Assembly: GCA_934446355.1 (NCBI GenBank)
Contig: CAKSEC010000002.1
Location: 1 to 64,000, forward strand
Length of the DNA stretch: 64,000 bases
Direction of reading: 5' to 3'
Origin: an uncultured Oscillospiraceae bacterium
GTDB lineage: Bacteria; Bacillota; Clostridia; Oscillospirales; Ruminococcaceae
Position numbers and translations under genes: made by a program
Shown: in pieces, positions 32,214 through 40,897 of the stretch
Position numbering within the stretch: the first letter of the stretch is position 1
Layout: every line of letters starts with the position of its first letter
The notes under the pieces: model-generated
What the model saw: only the letters and a program-made list of their open reading frames with translations
The model's database searches: none
Told to the model about the DNA's origin: nothing

Positions 32214-32971
32214 GAGAGATCACCGAATGTAAGCCCTTTCTCCAGATCCTTGCTGAAAAACAGATATAGTATCAGCACTGGTATCAGGAATATCACTGCC
32301 GCAGGGAAAACCACGCTTCCGGCGTATTCACCCGAATGCGATATGAACACCGGCACAGTCTGCAGCTCTGCGTCATGGATAAACAGCATGGGCTGTTCAA
32401 GCATATTCCAGCAGTCTGCGAAAACGAAAAGCAGCACTGCGAAAATACACACCCTTAGCTGCGGTACGACTGATACAAGCATTATGCGTATGAGCGAGTT
32501 GGTTTCCAGACGTGCGGCTTCTATGACTGAATCGTCTGTGCTTTTCATGTACTGGTGCATTACCACCACGCCGAACGGGCTGAATATTGCGGGCAGGATA
32601 ATGGCGAACGGTGTGTTGATGAGCCCCATGTCACGCAGTCCGATATAATTCGGGAGAATGGTGACCTGCACGGGCATCATCATAAGTATTATGTACAGCA
32701 CGAAAAGCACGCCCTTGCCCTTGAATTTCGCCTGAGAAAAGCCGAATGCGCAGGGGATCATCACCACAAGCTGAACCACGGTTATGACCGCCGCATAAAT
32801 GACGCTGTTCCAGAATTGCGGGTAAAACGGGAAGCAGTCAAGCAGGAGATCGACCCACCCTTGCACGCTGATACTTCCGTCCACTGAAAAGGACAGCAAT
32901 ATCGTGGCAGCGACAGGCAGAATGAATATTACTGCAAGAATAACGAAAAGAATTGAATTTATCTTCCTCAT
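32210..32971 (-). CDS. Carbohydrate ABC transporter permease (MalG type)
   Basis: A 253-residue inner-membrane permease with about six membrane segments. It follows the MalG pattern: N-terminal VILAVIFILPVAATILLSFS, a central segment QVTILPNYIGLRDMGLINTPFAIILPAIFSPFGVVVMHQYM, and the EAA loop DSVIEAARLETNSLIRIMLVSVVPQL near residue 150. It overlaps the MalF-type permease upstream and the small membrane gene downstream by four bases each. No ATPase is encoded here, so a shared MsmX-like ATPase elsewhere is likely. Confidence 0.9.
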   Translation of the reverse strand: MRKINSILFVILAVIFILPVAATILLSFSVDGSISVQGWVDLLLDCFPFYPQFWNSVIYAAVITVVQLVVMIPCAFGFSQAKFKGKGVLFVLYIILMMMPVQVTILPNYIGLRDMGLINTPFAIILPAIFSPFGVVVMHQYMKSTDDSVIEAARLETNSLIRIMLVSVVPQLRVCIFAVLLFVFADCWNMLEQPMLFIHDAELQTVPVFISHSGEYAGSVVFPAAVIFLIPVLILYLFFSKDLEKGLTFGDLS

Positions 32972-33768
32972 TGTCTGTACCTCCGCTGTATCGCAAGTCC
33001 TGCCATCACGATAATAAAAACGAGAATCGACGTCAGAACAGCCGCAGACGCCAGCGTCTGGTAGTTTAGTTTCAGGAAGTGATTATTCATGTAGTATTGC
33101 AGAGTATAGCTGTGGTCGGGCGGGTAATTCGTCCCGAAAAACAGGTAGCTTTCCTTGAACACCTTGAAGCTGTTCACGATGGAAAGCAGCACCGTAAAGA
33201 AAATCGTCGGGGCAATCATCGGGATAGTGATCTTGGTGTGCAGACGGAATTTATTCGCTCCGTCCAGACGTGCAGCCTCGAAAATGCTGTTGTCTATCGC
33301 AGTGAACGCCGCAGTCAGCAAAACGATACAGATACCAATATTCTTCCAGATGAACAGCAGGTATATCGGCACAGGCGTGCTGACGTCCGTGAACACGCTC
33401 TGCCATATCGCCGCCGCAGAAGCGGTGGGTATGACCATCGGCAGAACAAATGCGAACCTCGTTTTCCTCACGGCCTTTATGCCGAATGAAAGCCCCAGAG
33501 ATATCACCAGCGCAAGCAGTATCAGCAGCGGCACGCATATGACTATCAGAAGCAGGGAGTTCCTCAGGGCAAGCTGGAAATATTCGTTTTTCAGCGTTTC
33601 TATGTAGTTATCGAACCACACGAAATTACGCCTGAACTGATTGTCGATAAGGGAGTAATAAATCACTCTTACATATGGCACGATAAAGAACACTGCCGTT
33701 CCGATAAGGCTTGGCAGCAGGCACGCCATACATTTTGTGTTCCATTTGATAGGTTTCTTCATTATCAT
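32968..33768 (-). CDS. Carbohydrate ABC transporter permease (MalF/UgpA type)
   Basis: A 266-residue permease with six predicted membrane segments, the first in CLLPSLIGTAVFFIVPYVRVIYYSL. The region DNSIFEAARLDGANKFRLHTKITIPMIAPTIFF near residue 160 is the EAA loop that binds the ATPase. The start may be 33768 or an ATG six bases downstream; neither has a strong ribosome site. It is coupled to the MalG-type gene and lies 112 bases after the propeller-SBP gene, separated by a hairpin. Confidence 0.9.
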   Translation of the reverse strand: MIMKKPIKWNTKCMACLLPSLIGTAVFFIVPYVRVIYYSLIDNQFRRNFVWFDNYIETLKNEYFQLALRNSLLLIVICVPLLILLALVISLGLSFGIKAVRKTRFAFVLPMVIPTASAAAIWQSVFTDVSTPVPIYLLFIWKNIGICIVLLTAAFTAIDNSIFEAARLDGANKFRLHTKITIPMIAPTIFFTVLLSIVNSFKVFKESYLFFGTNYPPDHSYTLQYYMNNHFLKLNYQTLASAAVLTSILVFIIVMAGLAIQRRYRQ

Positions 33769-33791
33769 CGTCCATTCAATCGTTTTTTAAG

Positions 33792-33825
33792 AAATGCGGA
33801 AATCGCTGGGATCTCCGCATTTCTT
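33792..33825 (-). promoter_or_regulatory. Hairpin between SBP and permease genes
   Basis: GAAATGCGGA pairs with TCCGCATTTC and no T run follows on the minus strand. Such hairpins commonly protect the SBP mRNA or cause partial termination so that more SBP than permease is made. A second palindrome, GGTTGATATATCAACC, lies just beyond it at about 33837-33852. Confidence 0.55.
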
Positions 33826-33879
33826 TGTGGGATTTTGGTTGATATATCAACCAGCAGAAGAAAGCTTAGTCGGGGGAGA

Positions 33880-36045
33880 TCACTCGTTCATCATGACCTC
33901 TGCTTTGTGCTCCTGACGTGCGACAAATTCGTCGAGCGTTATTTCGCCCCTCTGATATTCTTCAAAGTTTGAGAAGTAGGTTTTGTCATATGCTGCCATA
34001 GCTTCCCAAACGGTAACGTTTTTGTTTAATTCGTAGATATCATCGAATACTGGAAGACCATAAAGTTTGTCATTCTCGTACATTTCCTTATCCTTGAACA
34101 TATAGGAACTGCCGTTAATATACTCAAAACCGTGGTCTGCGATAAAGCCAAGGTAAGCCTGAGCGGCTTCGATTTTTGTGCTGTTGGGGTTGATTATCGC
34201 ATACGATATTTCCGCACAGTCTTTTTCGTCGGCGGACGCTACTGCCGGATAAGGCAGAGCCCTGAACTTTTCGGGTGAATCAAATCTTGATGGATCATAG
34301 TCAGTGAGAGTGGTTTCTTTCCATGACCATGAATCCGAACCAAAGGGGTAATAAAGCACTGGGTTTGTAAATCCGGGCAGTTCGGCTATCGGGTCTAAGG
34401 GATAAGCGTCATTGTCCCAACCGAGATATATTGATTCAGCCAATTTTCTGTATATGTCGTTGTCATAACTGCTGTAGCCATAATTAGCATTATAAATTCG
34501 TTCCATGACCTGCACAAAGTCGCTGGAATGGATAAACGTCTTATAACTACCTTCGTCGGCGATTTTTTTTGCTGAAGCGAGCAGACCTTCTACCGTTCTG
34601 AAATCATCTGGTTTTATCCCAAGTTTTTCAATGTTTTCGGGAACATAATATATTGCGGATGCTCTTGCGCCTGTCGGCAAGCACCAGATCTCGCCGTTGT
34701 CGTTTACTGAATAATCCGCTACCCAATCCCAGTATTTGCTGCGAGTGTTAATAATAGATTCGTCAGTCAGCGGAGCGTAGCAGTGCGCATTGCGAATGTC
34801 CCTGCCTATTCTGGTAGACATACTAAAGAAATATATATCCACATCGCTGTCGCCTGCAAGAAGCTTAAGCTTAAGTTCCTCGTCATACATCGGATATTCG
34901 TAATAGGTTGCACCAACGCCGGTCTTGCTTTTTATTTTGCCAGAGTTCACCACTGTATAAATTGCTCTTGAATCAAGATCGCCAAGCGTGAGCGTTTCGC
35001 CGCTGAACTCCTTAAGCTTCAGCGTTGAAGCGTCCTCCTGTTCGGGTTCTGCTGAGCCGTTATCAAGTTCCACTTTGCCGACCTGTGATATAGTTGTGGT
35101 TATCCTGTTTAATGTAACAAGTTCGTTGTTATATACCTCAAAGTCGGAATTTCTGTGTACTGTAAACTCATCGGGGTCGTTGGTTTTCATTCCCGTGTTT
35201 AGTTCAATTTTTGTCATTATATTACCGTTTATGGTATTGCAATAATACATATCATTGCCTATGATAGCAAATGTGTATATATAACCCACATCATCCATAT
35301 CCCTCACGGCTTTAAGCTTGTTCGTTTCAGGGTCATATATATCCAGTGTGTACTGGTCGTCACGGCAGGAATAGAAATATAACGTACCGTTCGAGCAGGA
35401 CTGGCAAATGACATTTGATATATCAAGCTTCGTCATTTCTTTCGTGCCGAGATCTAAGCACCAGACCTCTTCGCCGAAGTCGCAATATTCACCGGGATCA
35501 AACATGAAATCTTCAGTGTATGGATTTTTCATCACGGCGAGAATAAACAGCTTATTGCCGATGATGTCCATATTCTTTATTTCAAATGCTTCAAATTTAT
35601 CGGCAAGCACCTGCTTCTTTTCAAAATCCATATTCATTTCGAGAAGCTGCTTGTTTTCTGAATCATACGTGATAATGCTGTCGTTTGCGGCATAACGGCA
35701 AAGTTCCTGATAAGCGTCAGAAACTTCTTTTTCGCTCACAGGCTTGCCGTCTTCATATATCGCAAATGTGTTTTTTCCGTTCTCCTGTGCACTTTCTTCC
35801 AACTGTGTACTGCCGATAAGTAGCGCAGTACGCTTTTCATCAATTATTGTGAATGAATTAATAGTTTTTTCGGTATTCTCAAGCTTTATCGTGGAGAAAT
35901 CAAGCTTTTTGCTTTCGTCCTTTTCGTTGAACTGATAGTTGAGATCGGAGTCAATAGCTACAGTTCCGTTGTTTGAGCCGGAATTTGTACAGCCGGTTAT
36001 CATCATGAGCAGAAACAGAACTGCCGCCTTTTTTGAATTTTTCAT
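33880..36045 (-). CDS. Solute-binding lipoprotein with an N-terminal propeller-like domain
   Basis: A 721-residue lipoprotein. The signal KKAAVLFLLMMITGC ends in a lipobox (Cys near residue 19). Residues about 45-330 are beta-rich with repeated blade-like strands (FTIIDEKRTALLIG, DIIGNKLFILAVM, EVWCLDLGTKEMTKL, TLDIYDPETNKLKAV, YTFAIIGNDMYYCN), suggesting a propeller. From about 340 to the end it is a family 1 SBP (STLKLKEFSGETLTLGD, LLAGDSDVDIYFF, NAHCYAPLTDESII, AAQAYLGFIADHGFEYINGS). The paralogue at 37379-38782 has the same signal and SBP part but no propeller. Its DNA is more A/T-rich than the flanking core genes. It is followed by two permease genes. Confidence 0.85.
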   Translation of the reverse strand: MKNSKKAAVLFLLMMITGCTNSGSNNGTVAIDSDLNYQFNEKDESKKLDFSTIKLENTEKTINSFTIIDEKRTALLIGSTQLEESAQENGKNTFAIYEDGKPVSEKEVSDAYQELCRYAANDSIITYDSENKQLLEMNMDFEKKQVLADKFEAFEIKNMDIIGNKLFILAVMKNPYTEDFMFDPGEYCDFGEEVWCLDLGTKEMTKLDISNVICQSCSNGTLYFYSCRDDQYTLDIYDPETNKLKAVRDMDDVGYIYTFAIIGNDMYYCNTINGNIMTKIELNTGMKTNDPDEFTVHRNSDFEVYNNELVTLNRITTTISQVGKVELDNGSAEPEQEDASTLKLKEFSGETLTLGDLDSRAIYTVVNSGKIKSKTGVGATYYEYPMYDEELKLKLLAGDSDVDIYFFSMSTRIGRDIRNAHCYAPLTDESIINTRSKYWDWVADYSVNDNGEIWCLPTGARASAIYYVPENIEKLGIKPDDFRTVEGLLASAKKIADEGSYKTFIHSSDFVQVMERIYNANYGYSSYDNDIYRKLAESIYLGWDNDAYPLDPIAELPGFTNPVLYYPFGSDSWSWKETTLTDYDPSRFDSPEKFRALPYPAVASADEKDCAEISYAIINPNSTKIEAAQAYLGFIADHGFEYINGSSYMFKDKEMYENDKLYGLPVFDDIYELNKNVTVWEAMAAYDKTYFSNFEEYQRGEITLDEFVARQEHKAEVMMNE

Positions 36046-36071
36046 TGTTGATTCCTCCGTTTCAAATTTGC

Positions 36072-36106
36072 TGGAGCTTTGCCATAGGCATACGGCAAAA
36101 GCTCCA
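36072..36106 (-). promoter_or_regulatory. Hairpin between the cysteine-rich gene and the SBP gene
   Basis: TGGAGCTTT and AAAGCTCCA plus GCC/GGC pair strongly on the minus strand with no T run after them. This favours read-through with partial attenuation or processing, placing the cysteine-rich gene first in the importer operon. Confidence 0.6.
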
Positions 36107-36127
36107 TTGTTTCAAGTGCAAGTATTA

Positions 36128-36460
36128 TTATCCTTTTTTAACGACACCACAATCTTTGATTATATTACCGCAGGTGTGGATTTCGGTGCATTGGTAGGCT
36201 CTTCCTTCGCCGTATACGTAATCACATGAGCAGTATTTGGTGTGACGGTACGAATAATACGTAACGGTACATGAGTATCCGTGCTTTCCGGTAGAAGTGC
36301 CTATGCGTGTAGAGTCACGTTCTATGTAATACGTTGAATTACATGGTTTCCCTGTATTGGGATTGGTGTGGTCTGTTGCTGCTGAAGCGGTAATGCCCGC
36401 ACTTGCCATGACAATTGCCGCAACCGCTGCTGCCGTGAGTCGCTTTTTGAGTTTCTTCAT
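36128..36460 (-). CDS. Small secreted cysteine-rich protein, copy 1
   Basis: A 110-residue protein. ATG 36460 follows AGGAGGT. The signal peptide KKRLTAAAVAAIVMASAGITASA should be cleaved near residue 28. The mature part of about 82 residues has seven Cys, six shared with copy 2, in the pattern C-NS, SCTVTYYSYRHTKYCSC and CTEIHTC, and is rich in Tyr, Thr and His. Disulfides or metal binding are plausible. I do not recognise the family. It has its own promoter and a leader of about 195 bases, and lies 82 bases ahead of the propeller-SBP gene. Confidence 0.8.
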   Translation of the reverse strand: MKKLKKRLTAAAVAAIVMASAGITASAATDHTNPNTGKPCNSTYYIERDSTRIGTSTGKHGYSCTVTYYSYRHTKYCSCDYVYGEGRAYQCTEIHTCGNIIKDCGVVKKG

Positions 36461-36696
36461 GTTGTTACCTCCTGTTGTTGGAATCATTCGGTTGCCTGAA
36501 AGCAAGCCAACCGTGGCTAATATCTTTAAGCGAAATGTCGGCTTGAAATGCAGACTTTCGCAAAAAGTACAGAAAATGATACTGCACCAAATGACACAAT
36601 CCGTTGCATTCATTTATGAGTTTATACGTTAAACTAGTCAATTAATGTAGCCTTTTCTGTATTATACAACATGATAGTGAAAATGTCAATAGGAAA
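36381..36696 (-). repeat. Duplicated promoter-leader-signal peptide block, copy 1
   Basis: Aligns without gaps to 36978-37293 (offset 597), with only about six mismatches by eye over 316 bases. It covers the promoter, the whole untranslated leader and the signal peptide codons. Confidence 0.9.
36661..36689 (-). promoter_or_regulatory. Promoter of cysteine-rich gene copy 1
   Basis: Minus strand TTGACA (36689-36684), 17-base spacer, TATAAT (36666-36661). The leader that follows contains two stems: GCGAAA/TTTCGC, and GGTTG-CTTG with CAGG-CAACC. Confidence 0.85.
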
Positions 36697-36730
36697 AACC
36701 AAAAAAAATTAATTTTTATTTAATGACGCA

Positions 36731-37057
36731 TTATTCAGAAAATATAGGATGGTCTCTCTTGACTGATTCACTGCAGGAATGGATTTCTGTGCACGTATAT
36801 GCTGCTCCTTCGCCGAAGATGTATCTACATACACAGTATTTTGTGTGACGGTACGCATAATATGTAACAGTACAAGAGTATGAGTGTGTCCTTTTTGAAG
36901 TGCCAACGCAAACTAAGTCACCGTACATGCGATATTTTGAATTGCACAGATAACTAGTATTAGGATTAATGTGTACAGCTGAAGCAGTAATCCCCGCACT
37001 TGCCATGACAATTGCCGCAGCCGCTGCTGCCGTGAGTCGCTTTTTGAGTTTCTTCAT
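36731..37057 (-). CDS. Small secreted cysteine-rich protein, copy 2
   Basis: A 108-residue paralogue of copy 1. ATG 37057 follows AGGAGGT. The signal peptide is identical but for one residue, whereas the mature part is only roughly half identical: it keeps NPNT, CNS, YSCTVTYY, YRHTKYC-C, GEG-AY and CTEIHSC, gains one Cys (LVCVG) and loses the C-terminal Cys of copy 1. Signal conservation beside mature-region divergence suggests gene conversion or selection for variety. It has its own copy of the promoter and leader. Confidence 0.8.
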   Translation of the reverse strand: MKKLKKRLTAAAAAAIVMASAGITASAVHINPNTSYLCNSKYRMYGDLVCVGTSKRTHSYSCTVTYYAYRHTKYCVCRYIFGEGAAYTCTEIHSCSESVKRDHPIFSE

Positions 37058-37293
37058 GTTGTTACCTCCTGTTGTTGGAATCATTCGGTTGCCTGAAAGC
37101 AAGCCAACCGTGGCTAATATCTTTAAGCGAAATGTCGGCTTGAAATGCAGACTTTCGCAAAAAGTACAGAAAATGATACTGCACCAAATGACACAATCCG
37201 TTGCATTCATTTGTGAGTTTATACGTTAAACTTGTCAATTAATGTAGCCTTTTCTGTATTATATAACATGATAGTGAAAATGTCAATAGGAAA
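36978..37293 (-). repeat. Duplicated promoter-leader-signal peptide block, copy 2
   Basis: Second member of the 316-base direct repeat described for 36381-36696. Confidence 0.9.
37258..37286 (-). promoter_or_regulatory. Promoter of cysteine-rich gene copy 2
   Basis: Minus strand TTGACA (37286-37281), 17-base spacer, TATAAT (37263-37258), identical in layout to copy 1. Confidence 0.85.
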
Positions 37294-37378
37294 CAACAAA
37301 AAAATAATAAAAATATATTTTAATACAAATCTATTATTTTTTTCATCATCCGATAGCAGACAACAGGTATCGCAAAGA

Positions 37379-38782
37379 TCACTCGATCTCTGCGTTCGCT
37401 GCCCTGAGTTCCTGACGGGATACATACTCGTCGAGCGTTATTACGCCCCTCTGGTAATCCTCAAAGTTTGAGATGAATGTATTGTCATACGCCGCCATCA
37501 TCTCCCAGGCAACGCAATCTCGGTTTATTTCATACATATCATCGAACACCGGCAGACCGTACAGACTGTCGTTTTCGTACATCGACTTATCGTTGAATAT
37601 ATGAGCGCTTCCGTTTACATACTCCAGACCGTGGTCTGCAATAAAGCCGAGATATGCCTGAGCGGCGTCCGTCTTGGTGCTGTTGGGATTTATCACTGCA
37701 TAAATCAAGGACGCAGTGTTCTTCTCATCGGCAGATACTACTGCCGGATATGGCATAGCCCTGAACTTTTCGGGCGAATCGAAATTAGACATTTCGTGAT
37801 CGGTGACAGCGGTGTCTTTCCACAGAATGGTTTCACCTATGCCGTAAATTGATGCTGGAAAAGTGAAATTTGGAAGCGCCGCTTTGGGGGCATAAGCATC
37901 AAAGGAATCATAATAATTATGTATCCAGCTGGAATATATTGATTCGGCCAGCTTTCTGTATGTGTCGTTGTCATAATCGCTGTAGCTGTAATTTACATTG
38001 TACATTCTTTCCATGACCTGCACAAAGAAGCCGGATATGATAAATGTCTTATAGTCGCTTTCGTCAGCGATTTTGTTGACTGAAGCAAAGAAGCCGTCAA
38101 GCGTTCTCATATCCTCAGTTTTTATGCCAAGCTGTTCAAGGTGCTCAGGGACATAATACAGCACATCTGCGCCGCCGCTCAGTGGTACGCACCAGATATC
38201 GCCGCTGTCGGTGGCAGAATAGTCCGCCGCCCAGTCGAAGTATTTGCTGCGTGCGCTGATAATAGATTCGTCTGTCAGCGGAACATAACAGTGAGCGTTA
38301 CGTATGTCCCTGCCTATTCTAGAGGTCGGATAAAAGAAGTATATATCCACGTCGCTGTCGCCTGCAAGCAGTTTCTCCTTTAATTCCTCATCATATTGAG
38401 GATTTTGATGAGTCACAGCGCCAACGCCAGTCTTTCTCTTTACTTTGCTGGTATTGACCATTGGAAACTCTGAATTACGGTCGCCGAGCGTGAGAGTTTC
38501 GCCGCTGAACTCCTTAAGCTTCAGCGTTGAGGCGTCCTCAGGCTCTGCTGCAGTGCTGCTGTCCGATGTTACAGATTCGCCGCCAGCTACTCCGCCGACG
38601 CTTAAACTATCGGAATTTGCCGCTTCGCTGGAGTTGTCCGGCTGCTGGCTTTCGTCATTTTCAATAGACTGAGAATTGAGGTCAGAGTCAATAGCTGCAG
38701 TTCCGCTGCTTGGATCGGAATTAGTGCAGCCAGTCATCAGCATAAGCAAAAACAGAACTGCCGCCTTTTTTGAATTTTTCAT
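37379..38782 (-). CDS. Solute-binding lipoprotein, short paralogue without the propeller domain
   Basis: A 467-residue family 1 SBP lipoprotein. Signal peptide and lipobox (KKAAVLFLLMLMTGC) are nearly identical to the 721-residue paralogue at 33880-36045. A Ser/Asn/Glu-rich linker (about 20-85) stands where the paralogue has its propeller-like domain. From STLKLKEFSGETLTLGD on, the two run in parallel (LLAGDSDVDIYFF, NAHCYVPLTDESII, AAQAYLGFIADHGLEYVNGS). It has its own promoter and probably feeds the same permeases. Confidence 0.88.
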   Translation of the reverse strand: MKNSKKAAVLFLLMLMTGCTNSDPSSGTAAIDSDLNSQSIENDESQQPDNSSEAANSDSLSVGGVAGGESVTSDSSTAAEPEDASTLKLKEFSGETLTLGDRNSEFPMVNTSKVKRKTGVGAVTHQNPQYDEELKEKLLAGDSDVDIYFFYPTSRIGRDIRNAHCYVPLTDESIISARSKYFDWAADYSATDSGDIWCVPLSGGADVLYYVPEHLEQLGIKTEDMRTLDGFFASVNKIADESDYKTFIISGFFVQVMERMYNVNYSYSDYDNDTYRKLAESIYSSWIHNYYDSFDAYAPKAALPNFTFPASIYGIGETILWKDTAVTDHEMSNFDSPEKFRAMPYPAVVSADEKNTASLIYAVINPNSTKTDAAQAYLGFIADHGLEYVNGSAHIFNDKSMYENDSLYGLPVFDDMYEINRDCVAWEMMAAYDNTFISNFEDYQRGVITLDEYVSRQELRAANAEIE

Positions 38783-38864
38783 TGTTATTCCTCCAGTATA
38801 TTATATTTTTTCAGTCTGCAGTTCAAAAAAATAAAACTGTGCTATTGACCGCTGACCTAAGTTA

Positions 38865-38893
38865 ATTGTATAGTATATTCGATAAAAAGTCAA
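38865..38893 (-). promoter_or_regulatory. Promoter of the short SBP paralogue
   Basis: Minus strand TTGACT (38893-38888), 17-base spacer, TACAAT (38870-38865). The rest of 38783-39021 is A/T-rich with nothing else recognised. Confidence 0.75.
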
Positions 38894-39021
38894 TATTTTT
38901 TTCCTAAAATGCACATATTCTTCCTAACGTGTAAGATACTTAATAATACTAACGAAAAACATCTGACAAGGTGTTTCTTTTGTCTGGGATATACTGAGCT
39001 ATTGCCAGAAATAGAAAGCAT

Positions 39022-39058
39022 ATATAAAAGAAATCAGCCCGACTGTCCGCCGAACTGA
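39022..39058 (-). terminator. Terminator of the ABC-2 exporter operon
   Basis: On the minus strand TCAGTTCGGC pairs with GTCGGGCTGA (ten pairs, three G-U) and is followed by TTTCTTTTATA. Confidence 0.7.
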
Positions 39059-39082
39059 ATGCTATATTATAAATAGTATATT

Positions 39083-40063
39083 TTATTCTTCGCCGCCGTG
39101 ATAAGCTACCCTGATGATATCGTCGATATTCGCCTCTTCAAGACTGATATCCTTGATCTTAGCCTTGCTGCCTATGTATTCGATAAGCGCCGCCGCCGTG
39201 ATGTCCCGCTTCATGAAGCGGTAGACCGTGCGCGCGCCCTCGCTGCTGACTATCTCAGCCTGTGGGTGCTCGATGTGCTGTTCGGTGTAGAAATCAATGA
39301 TAAGCTGCCTGTAGGGCGCTATCCTGTCGATAAGCTCGTCAAGCGAGCCGTCCTCTATCACTGCGCCCTTGTTGATGATTATAAGCCGTTTGCAAAGTTC
39401 CTGAATATCGCCAAGGTCGTGCGTGGTAAGTATTATCGTGGTTTTGCGCGTTTCGTTTATCTGCTTGATGAATTTGCGTATTGCGTGCTTGGCGTCCACG
39501 TCCAGACCGATGGTCGGCTCGTCGAGGAACAGCACGTCGGGTGAATGCAGCATAGCCGCCGCAAGGTCGCCCCTCATTCTCTGACCGAGGGAAAGCTGCC
39601 GCACCGGGGTATCGATTATGCTGCCAAGGTCGAGAATATCGTTCATCATCGCCATATTCCCGCTGTACACCTCGTCGGGCACGTTGTAGATACGCTTCAG
39701 CAGTTCGAAGCTTTCGCCGAGCCTGAGGTCCCAGTAAAGCTGAGTGCGCTGCCCGAAAACAACGCCAAGGTGCTTCACGACTTCCTTCCTGTCCTTTGCC
39801 GGCGATATTCCGTTGATGAGTATTTCGCCTGACGTCGGGCGAAGTATTCCTGACATCATCTTGACGGTGGTGCTTTTCCCTGCGCCGTTTGGACCGATAT
39901 ATCCGACTATCTCGCCCTGTTCGATGGAAAAGCTTATGTCGTCAACGGCGGTGACTAATTTCCTTTCGGGACGGAACAGCGCTTTTATTGAGCCTTTGAG
40001 CCCTTTCTGCTTTTTGACCGAGCGAAATTCCTTTTTTATATGTTTTACTTCTATTACTGGCAT
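39083..40063 (-). CDS. ABC-2 type exporter, ATP-binding protein
   Basis: A 326-residue ATPase starting at ATG 40063 with AAAGGA ahead. Walker A GYIGPNGAGKSTTVKM, the signature LSLGQRMRGDLAAAML, Walker B VLFLDEPTIGLD and an H-loop in LTTHDLGD. The QLYWDLRLGESFELLKRIYNVP segment after the Q-loop and the long C-terminal extension are typical of ATPases that pair with ABC2_membrane_6-type permeases. Third gene of the exporter operon. It could export a drug, peptide or lipid; the sequence does not say which. Confidence 0.92.
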   Translation of the reverse strand: MPVIEVKHIKKEFRSVKKQKGLKGSIKALFRPERKLVTAVDDISFSIEQGEIVGYIGPNGAGKSTTVKMMSGILRPTSGEILINGISPAKDRKEVVKHLGVVFGQRTQLYWDLRLGESFELLKRIYNVPDEVYSGNMAMMNDILDLGSIIDTPVRQLSLGQRMRGDLAAAMLHSPDVLFLDEPTIGLDVDAKHAIRKFIKQINETRKTTIILTTHDLGDIQELCKRLIIINKGAVIEDGSLDELIDRIAPYRQLIIDFYTEQHIEHPQAEIVSSEGARTVYRFMKRDITAAALIEYIGSKAKIKDISLEEANIDDIIRVAYHGGEE

Positions 40064-40080
40064 ATTGCATTCCTTTCTGA

Positions 40081-40893
40081 TCACGAGCCTGCGCTTTCGT
40101 ATTGCCCGAAGCCTGAACGGAACAGCTTACATGACAGCAGGAATAGCACCAGACCTATTCCGAGCGTGATGAACGCCATTCCAAACGGCAGGGTCAGCAT
40201 TGAATCCCTGCCCATAAATTCAGCAGCGGGGTAAAATGTTATCCAGCTTGTGGGCAGGATAAACGTGAACACGAACTGCACTCCTCTGGGGTACATTGAG
40301 AGCGGGTACATATTCGTGCGGTTGAACAGCTCCTGAAAGAACCACGAGGTGTTCATCGGGCTTTTCGTCCAGAACGCCGCAGAACCAACGCTCAGATATA
40401 TCGCACCCCTGATGAGCGTTCCGCCGATAATTGCGGCTATCATACATATCGTGTTGGAGAACGTCCAGTGGAAATCCACTGAGATACACCCATATGTAAA
40501 CAGGATAATGCCGGGTATAAGGTCGGTGATACCGTAGAAATTCAGCCCGCCGGCTAGAAACTGGAACAGCGTGTTCATCGGGCGCAGCCGCAGTCTGTCA
40601 AGTTCGCCGTGGATTATGTCATAGCCCATGTACCATGTTCGTGTGAAGAATATGACCGACAGACCGTGGGTGAGCACCGACATTCCATAGAGGAACGCAA
40701 GCTGCTTGAAGTCCCAGTCTGCCAGCGTGTCGAACTCAGCGACGACGAACTTTATCGTTGCAAAGCCGACGAGAAACTGTATCGGGTTTGATATCAGCCA
40801 GCCGATGAACGCCGCAGGGTATTCCATGCAGGACTGCACCGAAAGCCTGAACGACAGAGCGGCGACCGACAGGTAGTGTTTGAATTTGTTCAT
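40081..40893 (-). CDS. ABC-2 type exporter permease
   Basis: A 270-residue membrane protein with six likely membrane segments, of the ABC-2 (PF06182-like) family. Segments include NPIQFLVGFATIKFVVAEF, LYGMSVLTHGLSVIFF, and a C-terminal LTLPFGMAFITLGIGLVLFLL. The MYPLSMYPRGVQFVFTFILPTSWITFYPA block near residue 195 is typical. It lies between the other permease and the ATPase, with four bases separating it from the upstream gene. Confidence 0.88.
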   Translation of the reverse strand: MNKFKHYLSVAALSFRLSVQSCMEYPAAFIGWLISNPIQFLVGFATIKFVVAEFDTLADWDFKQLAFLYGMSVLTHGLSVIFFTRTWYMGYDIIHGELDRLRLRPMNTLFQFLAGGLNFYGITDLIPGIILFTYGCISVDFHWTFSNTICMIAAIIGGTLIRGAIYLSVGSAAFWTKSPMNTSWFFQELFNRTNMYPLSMYPRGVQFVFTFILPTSWITFYPAAEFMGRDSMLTLPFGMAFITLGIGLVLFLLSCKLFRSGFGQYESAGS

Positions 40894-40897
40894 ATCG

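Noticed and set aside
36461..36660. Cyclic-di-GMP or other known riboswitch in the leaders of the cysteine-rich genes
   Set aside because: There are AGCCACGG and paired segments, but the conserved order and core sequences of the c-di-GMP and c-di-AMP classes are not met.
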